Assembly (NCBI GenBank): GCA_001972305.1
Contig: BDDD01002934.1
Location: forward strand, 4,352 to 68,351
Direction of reading: 5' to 3'
DNA: 64,000 nt
Origin: Cephalotus follicularis
Taxonomy: Eukaryota; Streptophyta; Magnoliopsida; Oxalidales; Cephalotaceae
The position numbers and the translations under genes were made by a program. The notes below the pieces were generated by a model. That model ran no database searches and had not been told where the DNA came from. It saw nothing but the letters and a program-made list of their open reading frames with translations. Numbering within the stretch: position 1 is the stretch's first letter; each line of letters starts with the position of its first letter. Positions 44,731 to 54,821 of this stretch are shown here, piece by piece.

Positions 44731-45966
44731 TTTTTGTAGGCTAGCTTTTTCTTCTTTTTTTCCTTGTAATAATTTTCCTTTTTTCGCACTTGTAATCTTC
44801 AATATGTGAATAAAGATAGACTTTTTGCATTCTCTACTTTTGTCTTTATTTTTTGTGTTGCGAGCTTGATGTGTTTGCACTTGGCATGTATGTTTACAAT
44901 CCCCTTAAGGATTTTGCACACTGGAACCTCTGACTTCCCGCAGAAGCAGACACTACTCCAAAAGGACTTAAAGTAACTTATCAATGATATTAATAAAAAA
45001 AAACCTTTTGTATCCTCGGACTTTACCTTCGATTGGTCCCTCATGTTGTGTGCTTGAGCTTTGTGTGTATACATGCGCTGATAATCCCCCTTAGGACTTT
45101 TAACTTAGCCCAAATCATTATCTCTTCGTATGTGAGAACACTTAAGCCTGGCAATCCTCGTAGGGCCCTTTACTTTTAAAAGTACTTAAGTAACTGTAAC
45201 CCAGTCTTCAGAAAAAATTTATTGTACTCATAGATTGAGTTCTTGGTCTGTTCGGTCAAGTTCCAATGGGTTTGCCGAGGAGAGTATCGTCTGACCTATT
45301 AGGTTTTAGGACAGGTTGGCTGAGCTTACAGTCCACTTAGGGACACTTGTATTAAAGTGCTCAGTCCGACGAGCTTGATTGTTGCGAGTTCCCATGGATT
45401 CGCCTTTCAAGTCACGACTTTGGGTCTGGTTGGACAAGTTCCTATGGTGTTGTCGACCAGAATTTGCTCCCTGAGGAGTCTTAGTGCTTCCTTGGAAGTC
45501 TTTGGGCGCGCTCCTCGGAAGGAGTCTTTATTGATGAGCATAGGGGGGTTCCTCGGAAGGTAGCTTCTGTATCTCCTCGAAAGGAGGCTTTTGTACGCTC
45601 CTCGGAAGGAGGCTTTTGTACGCTCCTCGGAAGGAGGCTTTGGTATGCTCCTCGGAAGGAGGCTTTTGTCCGTGTATCCTCGAGTGTTTTCTCGGATGTG
45701 TGTTACCTCAGTCTATTCGAGACCTCGGATGTGTTGGTTTTCCTTTTGAGGGTTAGTCTCCGTAAGACTTAGGAAGCTTTGGATCTCTAGGTGCCCCATT
45801 GGTGGCGTGGTCCGAGATGTATAAAGTAAAGACTAAGGGAGCTTAGCGGTGGCTGTTCAGAGGTTTGAGGACGTGAATATTGGACCTCCGGTCCCTTGCA
45901 AACTTGGAACTATAATGTTGAACACAAATTTTTAAAAAATTCAACTTCATTTAGAACATCTTACAA
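44731..45966. repeat. Tat spacer with tandem stem-loops
   Basis: This is non-coding sequence between convergent genes. 45340-45397 is almost the same as 8041-8098 in the other Tat family, including the stem-loop CACTTGTATTAAAGTG. 45517-45670 holds six tandem units of about 25 bp around CTCCTCGGAAGGAGGC, each a perfect CCTCGGAAGG-type hairpin (CTCCT/AGGAG). 44740-45080 is AT-rich with a possible polyadenylation region AATAAAGATAGA (about 44808). Confidence 0.7.
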
Positions 45967-47052
45967 TTATTGATAGTACTTCCTCAGATGCTCGGCATTC
46001 CAAGCTCTGGCAATCTCCCTACCCCCCAAAGTTTCAAGTTTGAATGTTCCTGGGCGGAGGACCTTTTTTATTTTGTATGGCCCTTCCCAAGCAGGGGCTA
46101 GCTTTCCTCTGGTACTGGTAGGATCTGCAACGGCTGAGATGCGTAGGACTAGGTCTCCTTGTCTTAGTGGTCTGGGGCTTACCCTTTTGTTATAATAGCG
46201 GCCTACCCTCTGCTGGTAGGCTGCAACTCTAATTGCAGCCTTGTCTCTGAGTTCTTCCACTAGGTCGAGGAGGCACCTAAGACCTTCTTCGTTGTTGTCT
46301 TCAGTAAAGTGTAAAACACTTGGTGATTGTACTCCAATCTCCACCGGTATCATGGCTTCAGCTCCAAAACAAAGACTGTATGGGGACTCCCCAGTTGTGG
46401 TCCAAGGAGTAGTTCTATATGCCCATAGTACACTTGGTAGCTCCTCTGTCCATCTTCCTTTGCTATCTTCTAGGCACTTCTTCAAGCCCGAGATGATTTC
46501 TCTGTTGATCACCTCGGCTTGACCATTACTTTGAGGGTAGGCTACTGAGGTGAGCCTATGCTCTATCCTCCATTCTTTACAAAAATCACGGAAGGCTTGG
46601 CAATCAAACTGTTTACCATTGTCTGAGACGATTCTCCTCGGAACTCCAAATCTACAGATGATTAACTTCCATACAAAGCTCTCCGTGTTCTTCTCAGTAA
46701 TTGTGGCCAGAGGTTCTGCTTCCACCCATTTGGTAAAGTAATCCACTGCTACAATGAGAAACTTCCTCTGACCTGAAGCCATGGGTAGTGGTCCAATGAA
46801 GTCCATTCCCCATTGTGCAGAGGGCCATGGGGCCGTGATAGATGTCAGATTTTGAGAAGGTCTTCTGCTTATGTTCGCGTTCCTCTGACACTTGTCACAC
46901 TTCCTCACCAGGTCTATAGCATCTTGATGCATAGTTGACCAGTAGTAGCCTTGCCTCAACAGCTTGTGAGACAGTGTCCTGCCCCCAGTGTGGTTGCCAC
47001 AAATTCCTTCATGGACCTCCCTTAGGGCGTAATCAGCCTCTGAGGGGTTCAA
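45967..47052 (-). CDS. Tat integrase
   Basis: An uninterrupted frame of about 361 codons, part of the gag-pol polyprotein rather than a separate gene. The N-terminal H2C2 zinc finger is at residues about 10-55 (EVHEGICGNHTGG, HQDAIDLVRKCDKCQRNAN). The DDE core follows at about 85-230, with VDYFTKWVEAEPLA, VSDNGKQFDCQAF and YPQSNGQAEVINREI, all three acidic residues present. The C-terminal basic region has RYYNKRVSPRPLRQGDLVLR and WNAEHLRKYYQ before the stop. It would insert the cDNA into the host genome. A frame break at 47053-47175 separates it from RNase H. Confidence 0.92.
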   Translation of the reverse strand: MNPSEADYALREVHEGICGNHTGGRTLSHKLLRQGYYWSTMHQDAIDLVRKCDKCQRNANISRRPSQNLTSITAPWPSAQWGMDFIGPLPMASGQRKFLIVAVDYFTKWVEAEPLATITEKNTESFVWKLIICRFGVPRRIVSDNGKQFDCQAFRDFCKEWRIEHRLTSVAYPQSNGQAEVINREIISGLKKCLEDSKGRWTEELPSVLWAYRTTPWTTTGESPYSLCFGAEAMIPVEIGVQSPSVLHFTEDNNEEGLRCLLDLVEELRDKAAIRVAAYQQRVGRYYNKRVSPRPLRQGDLVLRISAVADPTSTRGKLAPAWEGPYKIKKVLRPGTFKLETLGGREIARAWNAEHLRKYYQ

Positions 47053-47174
47053 GCACCTCAGCCAAGGAAATAAGAAAGATCTTTTCTAGAGGATCCCATC
47101 TCGGAACTGGAATCTATTTGCTCTGTAGACCAGCTTCCTCGCCTCCACGGGGTCCGCAGGCAGGATCCCGTTCC

Positions 47175-48857
47175 TCAGCCAATTGATAAAGGGACCTCCC
47201 TTACCATAAGGTCTTCTCTAGCCTCATACTCTCCATTTGCCAAACCAACCACTAGCTGAGAATCACTGGAGGCTTCTATATTTTGCACCTCCAAGTGCTT
47301 TGCAATTGTCAGTCCAGCTATCAGAGCTTCCCACTCAGCTTCGTTATTTGTAGCTTTAAACTTGAACCTCAGAGTGTACTCCAATGTCCAACCATCCGGG
47401 CTCGTCAATACTAACCCTGCCCCGCTACCAGTGAGGCAGGAATATCCATCTACTGACAATTTCCACATCCCCTTCTCGCTCTCGGATGGGGTCTCCTCCA
47501 TACACTCCGTAGGTGTATTGTCTCCAATGAAGTCGGCCAGTACCTGTGATTTAATTGCTGGTCTGGTTTCGAACTTCACATCGTACTCACCTAGTTCGAC
47601 TGACCACTTGATTAACCTACCCGAGGTGTCAGGTTTCGCGAGAACTTGTTTAAGCGGTTTGTCAGTCAGAACCCTGATTGTATGGGCTTGAAAATAAGGC
47701 CTCAATTTTCTGGCCGAGATGATCAAAGCATAAGCAAACTTCTCCACCTCTGGGTACCTCCCCTTGGCATCATTCAGAGCCTTGCTCACGTAGTATACTA
47801 GATTTTGAACTTTTTCCTCTTCTCTGACTAGCACTGCACTCACTGTGCCCGAGGTGGCCGCAAGGTACAAATACAAGTCTTCCCCATTCTTAGGTTTCAA
47901 AATCAGAGGTGGGGAAGCCAGGTATTCCTTCAACTTGTCGAAGGCTGCTTGACAGTCGTCTGACCAAGAGAATCCCTTGGGATCTCTTAGTATTTTGAAG
48001 AAGGGAAGGTACTTCTCTGCTGACTTTGATACAAACCTGCTCAGGGCTGCAATCTGCCCATTTAACCTTTGGACATCCCTGATGGTTTGAGGTGGCCTCA
48101 TGCTTTGAATCACCGAGATCTTTTCTGGGTTGGCCTCTATCCCTCTACTAGAGACCATGAATCCGAGGAACTTTCCCGAGGTGACCCCAAAGGTGCACTT
48201 GGACGGATTGAGTTTCATATTATACCTCCTCAGCACCTCAAATGTCTCCTTCAAGTCTTTTACGTGGGGGCTCCTGGCTGGGGTCTTGACGAGCATGTCG
48301 TCGATGTAGACCTCCATGTTTTTCCCAATTTGGGGCTCGAAAATTTTGTTCACCAGGCATTGGTAGGTGGCCCCTGCATTCTTCAAGCCAAAGGGCATAA
48401 CCTTGTAGCAATACATTCCTCGGTCCGTGATGAAAGTTGTCTTGCTCTCGTCGGGCCCGTACATGGGAATTTGATTGTACCCCAAGTAGGCATCCAAGAA
48501 GCTTAATATTCTGTAACCCGAGGTTGCATCTACTAGTTGGTCTATCTTTGGGAGAGGGAAGTGATCCTTTGGGCAAGATTTGTTGAGGTCTGTGAAGTCT
48601 ATGCACATCCTCCATTTTCCATTTGCTTTTTTGACTAGCACTGGATTTGCCAGCCAGTCTGAATAGTGCACTTCCCTTATGAACCCTGCCTGCAACAGCT
48701 TGCTCACCTCCTCTGCTATCGCCTGCTGCCTTTCTGGGGCAAAGTTCCTCTTCTTTTGCCTGGTCGGGGGCCTGGCTGGGTCCACGCTTAGTTTGTGAAC
48801 CATTACGTATGGGCTGATCTAGGAGACCTCCTCCGCCGACCATGCAAAGACATCCTT
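47175..48857 (-). CDS. Tat reverse transcriptase with two RNase H domains
   Basis: The frame is open from before 48803 (ATG-like codon in MVHKLSVDP) to 47175. RT: residues about 30-250, with KWRMCIDFTDLNKSCPKDHF, MPFGLKNAGATYQ and the catalytic VYIDDMLVK. First RNase H: about 300-400 (AVLVREEEKVQNLVYYVSKA). Second, RNase HI-like domain: KLSVDGYS, NNEAEWEALIAGL and SSDSQLVVGL, with Asp, Glu and Asp visible; two RNase H domains mark the Tat lineage. About 80 codons present in the other family (10280-10500) are deleted near 47205, shifting the frame (VREVPLSIG-stop). Two in-frame stops (48861, 48821 region) separate it from gag. Confidence 0.92.
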
Positions 48858-48863
48858 ATTATC

Positions 48864-50579
48864 TCAGAGGAATGTTATTAATTCCCCCTTCTCCGCCTCT
48901 CCAAGTTGTGATCCAACTTGCAGTACTTTCTCACTGTTGCCCTCTTCCATGGGCACTTGGAGTACATCCTCAACAGGTTGTGGACGCTCTGGTTCCACGT
49001 CTCCTCTGAGCTCCACGTTTTCTATGGGGAGAGCCTTGCCCTTCCCCTTGTCCGAGATGGCAGTTTTGTAGCACTGCCTTGCTGCCTGTTGGTCTCCTCT
49101 GACCTCCCCCACGCCAAACCTTGTTGGAAAGTTCATCACTAAGTGCCTTGTAGACACTATTGCCTCCAACAAGTTCAGTCCTGGTCGCCCCACTATAGCA
49201 TTGTAAGGGCTGGGTGTGTCCACCACCAGGAATGTCATCTCTACCTGAGTCTGGCGAGGGGCCGCGCCCGCAACCACGGACAGGTTGATAGATCCCAGTC
49301 GGTGGATCGTCTCACCTGCAAAGCCAACCAGCGAGGTCTTCACGGGCTTTAGCTGGTCTACCGGTATCCTCAGCTGATCAAATGCGTGTTTGTATAGGAT
49401 ATCGGCCGAGCTGCCACTATCAATAAGGATCCTCTTCATGGTGAAAAGTTCCACCAGAAGAGTTACTACCACTGGATCATCGTGAGGAAGACGTACACCC
49501 TCATAGTCCACCTCCGAGAAGGTTATCACCTCCTCGTCTCCACCAGTTTTGAGCCTTTTGCTATGAGGGACTTGTTGCACAGCAAGGGACTGTCTCTCAT
49601 AGGCCTTTCTCGCATTTTTGTGGTGGCCACCAGATGCGACCCCCCCAGAGATGGTGTGGATGACACATCTGGGTTGCTTCTGCTCCTGTCGCTCCTCTTG
49701 TTGCCGAGGAGCCTCTTCTCTTCTCTGTTCCCTCCTTCCTTGGGGAGCATCTCTGTCCACATACTTGCGCAGATGTCCCTTTCTAATCAGGTCCTCAATC
49801 TGATTTTTCAGCTGCCTGTACTCCTCTGTATCGTGCCCGTGGTCACGATGATACCGACAGTACTTCTCAATAGTCCTGTTCTCTGTTGGGGTCCTCAGCT
49901 TCTCAGGCCACTGGAAAGGGACTTTATCTTGCTCCACAGCAGGTATTCTGGTACGTGTGTCCATGAGGGGGGCAAAAGTGTTGTAATATGGGATTGGTGC
50001 CCCTCCCCTGGATGAACCCTCACGTCTCAAGGGTTTATATCTGAGGTCTTCCTTGGACAAGTCTGACCTCTCCTTCCTCTTCTCTAGCCTCTCGGGAGCA
50101 TTTCGTGAATGCTCCCGTTTCTCCTCCTGATGGCCAAACCAGGGGGTCTTTTGCTTCCTGGCTGCCATCTCTTCCTCGGTATTGATGTATCTCTCTGCTC
50201 TCTTTAGTAGGTCTGCCATGTCTCTCGCGGTCCTCTTCAAGAGAGAGGAGGTGAAGGATGAATTGTTCCTCAGCCCACTGTCCAATGCTGCCAGTGCAAA
50301 GGACGGCTCCAAATCCTTCACTGTGAGAGATTCCCTGTTGAATCTTGTGAGGTAGTCCCTCAGCGACTCATCTTTGCCCTGCACTACATTGATCAAGTGG
50401 GTAGAGTTCCTCCTCTGTGTGGTGCTGTTGAGGAACTTGGTTACGAACAGTTCCGTAAACTGATCAAAGTTCTCCACCGAATTCTTTGTCAAGGTGAAAT
50501 ACCATGACCGGGCAGCTCCAGTTAAAGTCGCTGGGAATCCTCGGCACAGCATGGCGTCCGAGGCCTGGTACATCCACAT
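48864..50579 (-). CDS. Tat gag and aspartic protease
   Basis: A 571-codon frame starts MWMYQASDAMLC, inside gag rather than at its true start. Gag: LTGAARSWYFTLTKNSVENF and LRDYLTRFNRESLTVKDLEP at residues about 20-110. A CCHC-like segment YCRYHRDHGHDTEEYRQLKN follows at about 240. Protease: MKRILIDSGSSADILY (active-site DSG) and YNAIVGRPGLN at about 385-480. It ends at ITFL-stop; sequence beyond the stop continues in frame as KDVFAWSAEEVS, the usual link to RT, so the stop looks like a point change in one polyprotein. Confidence 0.9.
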   Translation of the reverse strand: MWMYQASDAMLCRGFPATLTGAARSWYFTLTKNSVENFDQFTELFVTKFLNSTTQRRNSTHLINVVQGKDESLRDYLTRFNRESLTVKDLEPSFALAALDSGLRNNSSFTSSLLKRTARDMADLLKRAERYINTEEEMAARKQKTPWFGHQEEKREHSRNAPERLEKRKERSDLSKEDLRYKPLRREGSSRGGAPIPYYNTFAPLMDTRTRIPAVEQDKVPFQWPEKLRTPTENRTIEKYCRYHRDHGHDTEEYRQLKNQIEDLIRKGHLRKYVDRDAPQGRREQRREEAPRQQEERQEQKQPRCVIHTISGGVASGGHHKNARKAYERQSLAVQQVPHSKRLKTGGDEEVITFSEVDYEGVRLPHDDPVVVTLLVELFTMKRILIDSGSSADILYKHAFDQLRIPVDQLKPVKTSLVGFAGETIHRLGSINLSVVAGAAPRQTQVEMTFLVVDTPSPYNAIVGRPGLNLLEAIVSTRHLVMNFPTRFGVGEVRGDQQAARQCYKTAISDKGKGKALPIENVELRGDVEPERPQPVEDVLQVPMEEGNSEKVLQVGSQLGEAEKGELITFL

Positions 50580-51145
50580 TGCTTGAATGTAAGAGCGTAC
50601 ATGTTGGATGGGGTCCGTGGACCCATCGTACTTATCAAGGCTTGGGTATCAGAACCCGCTGGGGACTTACTCTGCCATGATCTCGGACGTGAAGGGGTGG
50701 GCGCTAATATTTCACACCTCAGATAGATGCCCCCGGTGTTGTTCCACTCCTCGGAACCTCCTTTCCAACTCTGCAAGCCTTCTATCCACTGCTTGCTCCA
50801 CATATTCTATGTTCCTAGCTCTGCTAGAAACACGTGATCCTCCAGCTGCTGAGGCTGGGGGGTCAACCCTACTTCCTCGCGTCGTGCCAGCTCTGCGCGG
50901 AGCATTGGCACGCACTTGTGCCTTCTCTGCTCCCCTGGCTTCCTGCCGAGGATCCACATCCATGGCCTGGTACTGAGGATGCACTCTCCTGGGATCGTTT
51001 GGGTGATCCCGAGCAGTCGAGGACTCTTCCCTCTGAGATGCATTGATCTCAGGCCTCCTTCCCAGGGGAATGTTGTCCCCTGACCACCTAAGGGGAAGTT
51101 CGTCTCCCCTTGACGGGTTTTGCCTGGCATCTCGTGGGTTTTGCC
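50580..51145 (-). pseudogene. Tat gag N-terminal region and leader, broken
   Basis: Upstream of the main gag frame the minus strand reads YDGSTDPIQHVRSYIQAMW after an in-frame stop near 50650, then in another frame a Pro/Arg-rich segment (QAMDVDPRQEARGAEKAQVR, ERRFRGVEQHRGHLSEV). It is joined at about 51145 directly to the first 187 bp of the LTR. The rest of the LTR, the primer site and the leader are therefore deleted. The words TGGCAT and TTTTGCCTGGCAT repeat at the junction. Confidence 0.7.
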
Positions 51146-51333
51146 TGGCATAGCATACGCGGGGTGGATCCTCGGCACCTATGCCGAGGAGGAATTCTTC
51201 GCACATTACTGTTTTCGCAGTTTATAAGCTTCCTCTGATTATAGTTCGTACGAACTATGAAACTCTTGGACACTTGGCTGTGTTTGCAGAGGACACGTGT
51301 CATTTTTTATTTAACTCAATTTTTCCCATATCA
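51146..51333 (-). repeat. Tat 5' LTR, truncated to its first 188 bp
   Basis: It matches 41562-41749 with seven differences by eye. The palindrome here is the longer ATAGTTCGTACGAACTAT (about 51239-51256). The U3 start is retained; the TATA box, R and U5 are gone, so this element cannot start its own genomic transcript from this end. Confidence 0.9.
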
Positions 51334-51440
51334 AGACTGAAATTATATATTTTGTGTGGTATTGAAATTTGTAAGTACGTATGTTTGGATGATTTAGTAG
51401 ATAATTTTAAATCTTATTTTATATGCTTGATTCATTCAAG
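51334..51440. other. Flank resumed after the Tat insertion, and duplication junction
   Basis: AGACT (51334-51338) is the second target copy. The following 100 bp match 61397-61499 (GAAATTATA.ATTTTGTGTGG). At 51440/51441 the sequence leaves this flank (TTCATTCAAG) and enters copia LTR sequence (CATATATGGAGGCATGTG), which is the tandem duplication junction. Confidence 0.85.
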
Positions 51441-52685
51441 CATATATGGAGGCATGTGAACTGGCAACAATGAATCCATTGCTTCTAGTAAAAGAAGATT
51501 ATGCCCTGGATGATTTTCGTTAGCGATTAAACGCTTAGTTAGGCTAGCCACGATATCAAGAGTGTGATATCATTGGTTCAATATTAGAAGGGCACCTCTA
51601 ATATTATTAAGGCTAATGAAAGATAGTCACGATCCTAAAGATTAAATTATTGGGGTCTGACATAATCCGTACCCTAGATTTAATTAGAGCATTGTCAATG
51701 GAAGGACTATACGTGCATGTACCTGTAAATAGTGATTCACAAATGATTCATATTACCTAGGGGTCGTTATGCATCGGTAGATGTCGATGTCGACCAGTAA
51801 GATGCCCGAGATTAAATTGATAAATTAATTTTGGAAGAAAAAGAATTAAAAAAATTTTAATTCTATATATTCAAGAGAATATTTTTTATTAGATAATAAA
51901 TATTTAATTGGATAAATTGTGAGCGTCACAATTTAATCCTACGGCCAGCGTAATAGTGAACCCATAGGGTCACACATAATACGGGCAGATATTTCCAACA
52001 CTTTATGAGAGAAAAATAATTGGATGTTATGTCCTAATTATACTTAATGAGATTAAATATATAAATATATTCAATGAGATTAAATATATATATAATTAAT
52101 GAGATTAATTATTCTTAATGAGATTAAGGAAAGTAGAAGTCAAAAAGGAGAGAAAGACTATCTAAGGAAGAATCCTGAATGCATTTGGGAAACCCTAAGC
52201 ATGATAGGATAAGAGTTTGTGTTCTAATATGATTGTCTAGCAGCAAGTATATATAGAACACACCCCCCTTCCTATTGAGAGTTGTTGTTGGACGTTTTTG
52301 TGCTCTCTCTTGATGTCTTCTCTCCTCTCTCTCATATACAATCAAGAGTTAAAGGTTTGAGAAACCTGGTGTTAGAAATTGAAGCTTGGGGTTGATACCT
52401 TGGAGGCTTTCTATACTTGGAAGCTAGAACCGTTTAATACGTTCAACAAGTAGCTATGCTTTTGGAAGCAAGAAGACTCATTGGAAGAAGGAAGCAGTCG
52501 CTCCGTTCATGTGAGTAATTCCGTCTGCTCCTCCCTAATGATTTATATCTAACTATTTATGTATGCTGAAAGGATCCTGGAAACGAACCACATGGCTTGA
52601 TATTCATGAGATGCTCACACAATATATATATTAGGGTTTTATGCATCTAGATATTTTATTGCTAAATCGCCACAAGGTTCCAACA
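51441..52685 (+). repeat. Copia LTR fragment (copy B)
   Basis: It matches the 3' LTR from 28133 on, and retains the TATA box (TATATATAG, 52248-52256). It ends TTCCAACA at 52685, followed by CCTTT, exactly the copia/Tat junction seen at 29191-29196. The first 580 bp of the LTR are missing because the duplication begins there. Confidence 0.9.
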
Positions 52686-52844
52686 CCTTTGACCAATGGG
52701 GAATGGACTTTGTCGGACCACTACCTGTTGCGTCAGGGCAGAGAAAGTTCATAATCGTGACAGTGGACTACTTCACCAAATGGGTAGAATCCGAGCCCCT
52801 AGCCACGATAACAGAGAGGAATACGGAAGCTTCGTCTGGAAGTC

Positions 52845-54120
52845 TGTTGGCCTTTGCCACCCCGATTAATTGCATTACCATATATTATTTTGATGATTAA
52901 CAAACATAGATTACTTGTATGCATAATTTTCTGAGTTACAACTTCATATACTCACTTGATTTTATGTCCAAAGTTGTGCGAAGAACATTTCTGCAGGTAC
53001 AGGGCAATCCAGCCGACTGGCAAGCAATCCAGTCGACTGCCCAAGGTTGAGTGGTCGACTGCCATAGGTTGTGTAGCCGACTGGTTCTTCAACCAAGTCC
53101 AGAAATTGCAGGAGCACAGATCCAGCCGACTGCCACAGGGGTCCAGTCGACTGTCAGGCCAAGACAGCCGACTGCCACAGGGGTCCAGTCGACTGCCATA
53201 GGTGCATATTTCAGGCAGTAGCTTCTGTATCATTTTAACACCTCATCTAGCCAACTGAAGCAGGGCACCAGTCGACTGCCAGTGGGTCCAGTCGACTGCC
53301 AGTGAATCCAGCCGACTATTACCAAATGTGCAAAATCAGGCAGTAGCATATGTAAATCCAATTTCTAGCTCCACAGCCGACTGGAACAGAGCAACCAGTC
53401 GACTGCCATGTCCACCAGCCGACTGCCCAGAGGATGCAGCCGACTGTCCATCACCAACGGCTATATTTAAATATACGCGCCATCAATCTAGCTGACTGCC
53501 GTATATATCCAGCCGACTGGATTTGTAACAGACCTTTAAAAATAGATCCGTTGGAGGCACACCTATATAAGGAAAATTGGAGCTCTTGCACATGTGATCA
53601 AGCATTCAAGTTGCATATTCATTCAAGCTATCTCAAGTACAATCCCAAAGCATTCAAATATCAAAAGAGATCACATCAAAGCTACAACACACATTACAAA
53701 GCTCTAAACTTTACATTTCATGCACACTAGAAGCTTTGTTAGAATTGAGCTATATTGTAAACAAATTCGTTGCGAATTTGTAATCCTTTAAACACTTATT
53801 TCACATATACAAGAGAGGTTGTCTCTTGTGTTTGCTAGGTTAGAGCAAATTTGTAATTCTCTTGGTTGGAGCGAAGTTCGTTGAAGCTCGGTTGGAGTTT
53901 CAAGCCCGGATTGGGGCATACCTAGTGAAACACTCAAGGGGAGGCCTTGGGGAGTGGACGTAGGCGGGTTGCCGAACCACTATACATCCGTTTGCAATTC
54001 TCTCAACCCTAAACTCTTTCCATTTCCTCAATTGTGTGTTTGAGTTATTTGAATTGTTTGTGGTATTTTTGCTAGTTAATTTTTATAAGTCTATTCACCC
54101 CCCCCTCTAGACTTCCTACA
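52845..54120 (+). mobile_element. Solo copia-type LTR
   Basis: It starts TGTTGGCC and ends TTCCTACA (1,276 bp), flanked by perfect AAGTC duplications at 52840-52844 and 54121-54125. Copy A (29350 region) shows the empty site. The end CTATTCACCCCCCCCTCTAG is typical of copia LTRs. There is no internal sequence, so it is a solo LTR. It arrived after the segmental duplication. Confidence 0.92.
53005..53525. repeat. CAGTCGACTG / CAGCCGACTG word array in the solo LTR
   Basis: About twenty copies of CAGTCGACTG (a perfect palindrome) or CAGCCGACTG occur, usually followed by CC or GG and spaced 15-40 bp apart. Translations such as SSRLPQGSSRLSG on one strand arise only from the repeat. The array lies in the first half of the LTR, presumably U3. 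Confidence 0.85.
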
Positions 54121-54821
54121 AAGTCAATAATTTGTAGATTTGGGGTCCCTAGAGTAATTGTCTCTGATAATGGAAAACAATTTGACTGCCAAGCTTTTCG
54201 TGATCTTTGGAAAGAGGGAAGATTGAACATAGACTTTCCTCTGTAGCCTACCCTCAGAGCTACGGCCAGGAAGAGGTAAGCAATAGAGAAATCATCTTGG
54301 GGTTGAAGAATCTCCTCGAACCTAGCAAAGGGAGGTCAAATGAGTTGCTCCCCTGTGTGTTGTAGGCTTATACAACCACTACTAGGACCATAACTGGAGA
54401 GTCCCCATTCAAGCTTTGCTTCGGATCAGAAGCCATGATACCGGTGGAGATTGGAGTGCACTCTCGTAGAGTAGTGCATTTCAATGAAGCTAATAACGAA
54501 GAAGGTTTGAGGAACCTCCTAGACTTAGTGGAACAGCTCAGAGATAAACTAGCCATCATAGTAGCAGCTTATCAACAGAGGGTGAGCCGTTATTACAACA
54601 AAAAGGTGAACCCCAGACCACTAAGGGAGGGAGACCTAATCCTCCGCAATGTGGCAATCATTGATCCTACCGGCACTAGAAGAAAGTTAGCTCCTAATTG
54701 GGAGGGGCCCTATAAGGTGAAAAGAGTGCTCCGATCTGAAACATTCAAACTTGAAACTATGTGGGACAGGGAGATTTCTAGGGTTTGGAATGTCGAGCAT
54801 CTAAGGAAGTTTCACCAATGA

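Larger units (their letters stand above)
40878..51333 (-). mobile_element. Tat-type Ty3/gypsy retrotransposon, minus strand, best preserved
   Basis: It lies between ATACT (40873-40877) and AGACT (51334-51338), a 5-bp target duplication with one mismatch; copy B shows the unoccupied site at 61392-61396. In minus-strand order: truncated 5' LTR (51333-51146), gag and protease, RT with two RNase H domains, integrase, spacer, an antisense extra gene on the plus strand, polypurine tract, and full 3' LTR (41749-40878). Most of the 5' LTR, the primer site and part of the gag leader are deleted. Few stops interrupt the coding parts, consistent with a younger insertion. Confidence 0.93.
28133..51440. 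repeat. Segmental duplication, copy A
   Basis: From within the copia 3' LTR to TTCATTCAAG at 51440 this segment is repeated in tandem as 51441-61499. The shared order is copia LTR, TSD CCTTT, Tat integrase, spacer, antisense gene, CACTA element, AT-rich flank. Copy A alone holds the 10.5-kb Tat element (40878-51333). A count by eye over about 170 bp of the CACTA coding part (37161 versus 57674 onward) gave six differences. Confidence 0.88.
52691..54821 (+). pseudogene. Tat integrase, split by a solo LTR (copy B)
   Basis: 52691-52844 encodes MDFVGPLPVASGQRKFIIVT and DYFTKWVESEPL. The reading resumes at 54126 with ICRFGVPRVIVSDNGKQFDC (in part in other frames) and closes with RYYNKKVNPRPLREGDLILR and WNVEHLRKFHQ-stop at 54821. 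Frame breaks and stops occur at about 54244 and 54363. The catalytic core is disrupted by the insertion. The C-terminal 128 codons (54435-54821) are open and better kept than in copy A. Confidence 0.88.

Noticed and set aside
48069-48506. A 145-codon plus-strand frame across the RT gene
   Set aside because: Shadow of the minus-strand RT, whose motifs (YIDD, MPFGLKNA) are unmistakable; the same applies to 49482-50015 and 43312-43845.
52952-53233. Frames with repeating SRLPQGSSRLSG-like text
   Set aside because: Artefact of the CAGTCGACTG word array inside a solo LTR; no start context and no family.
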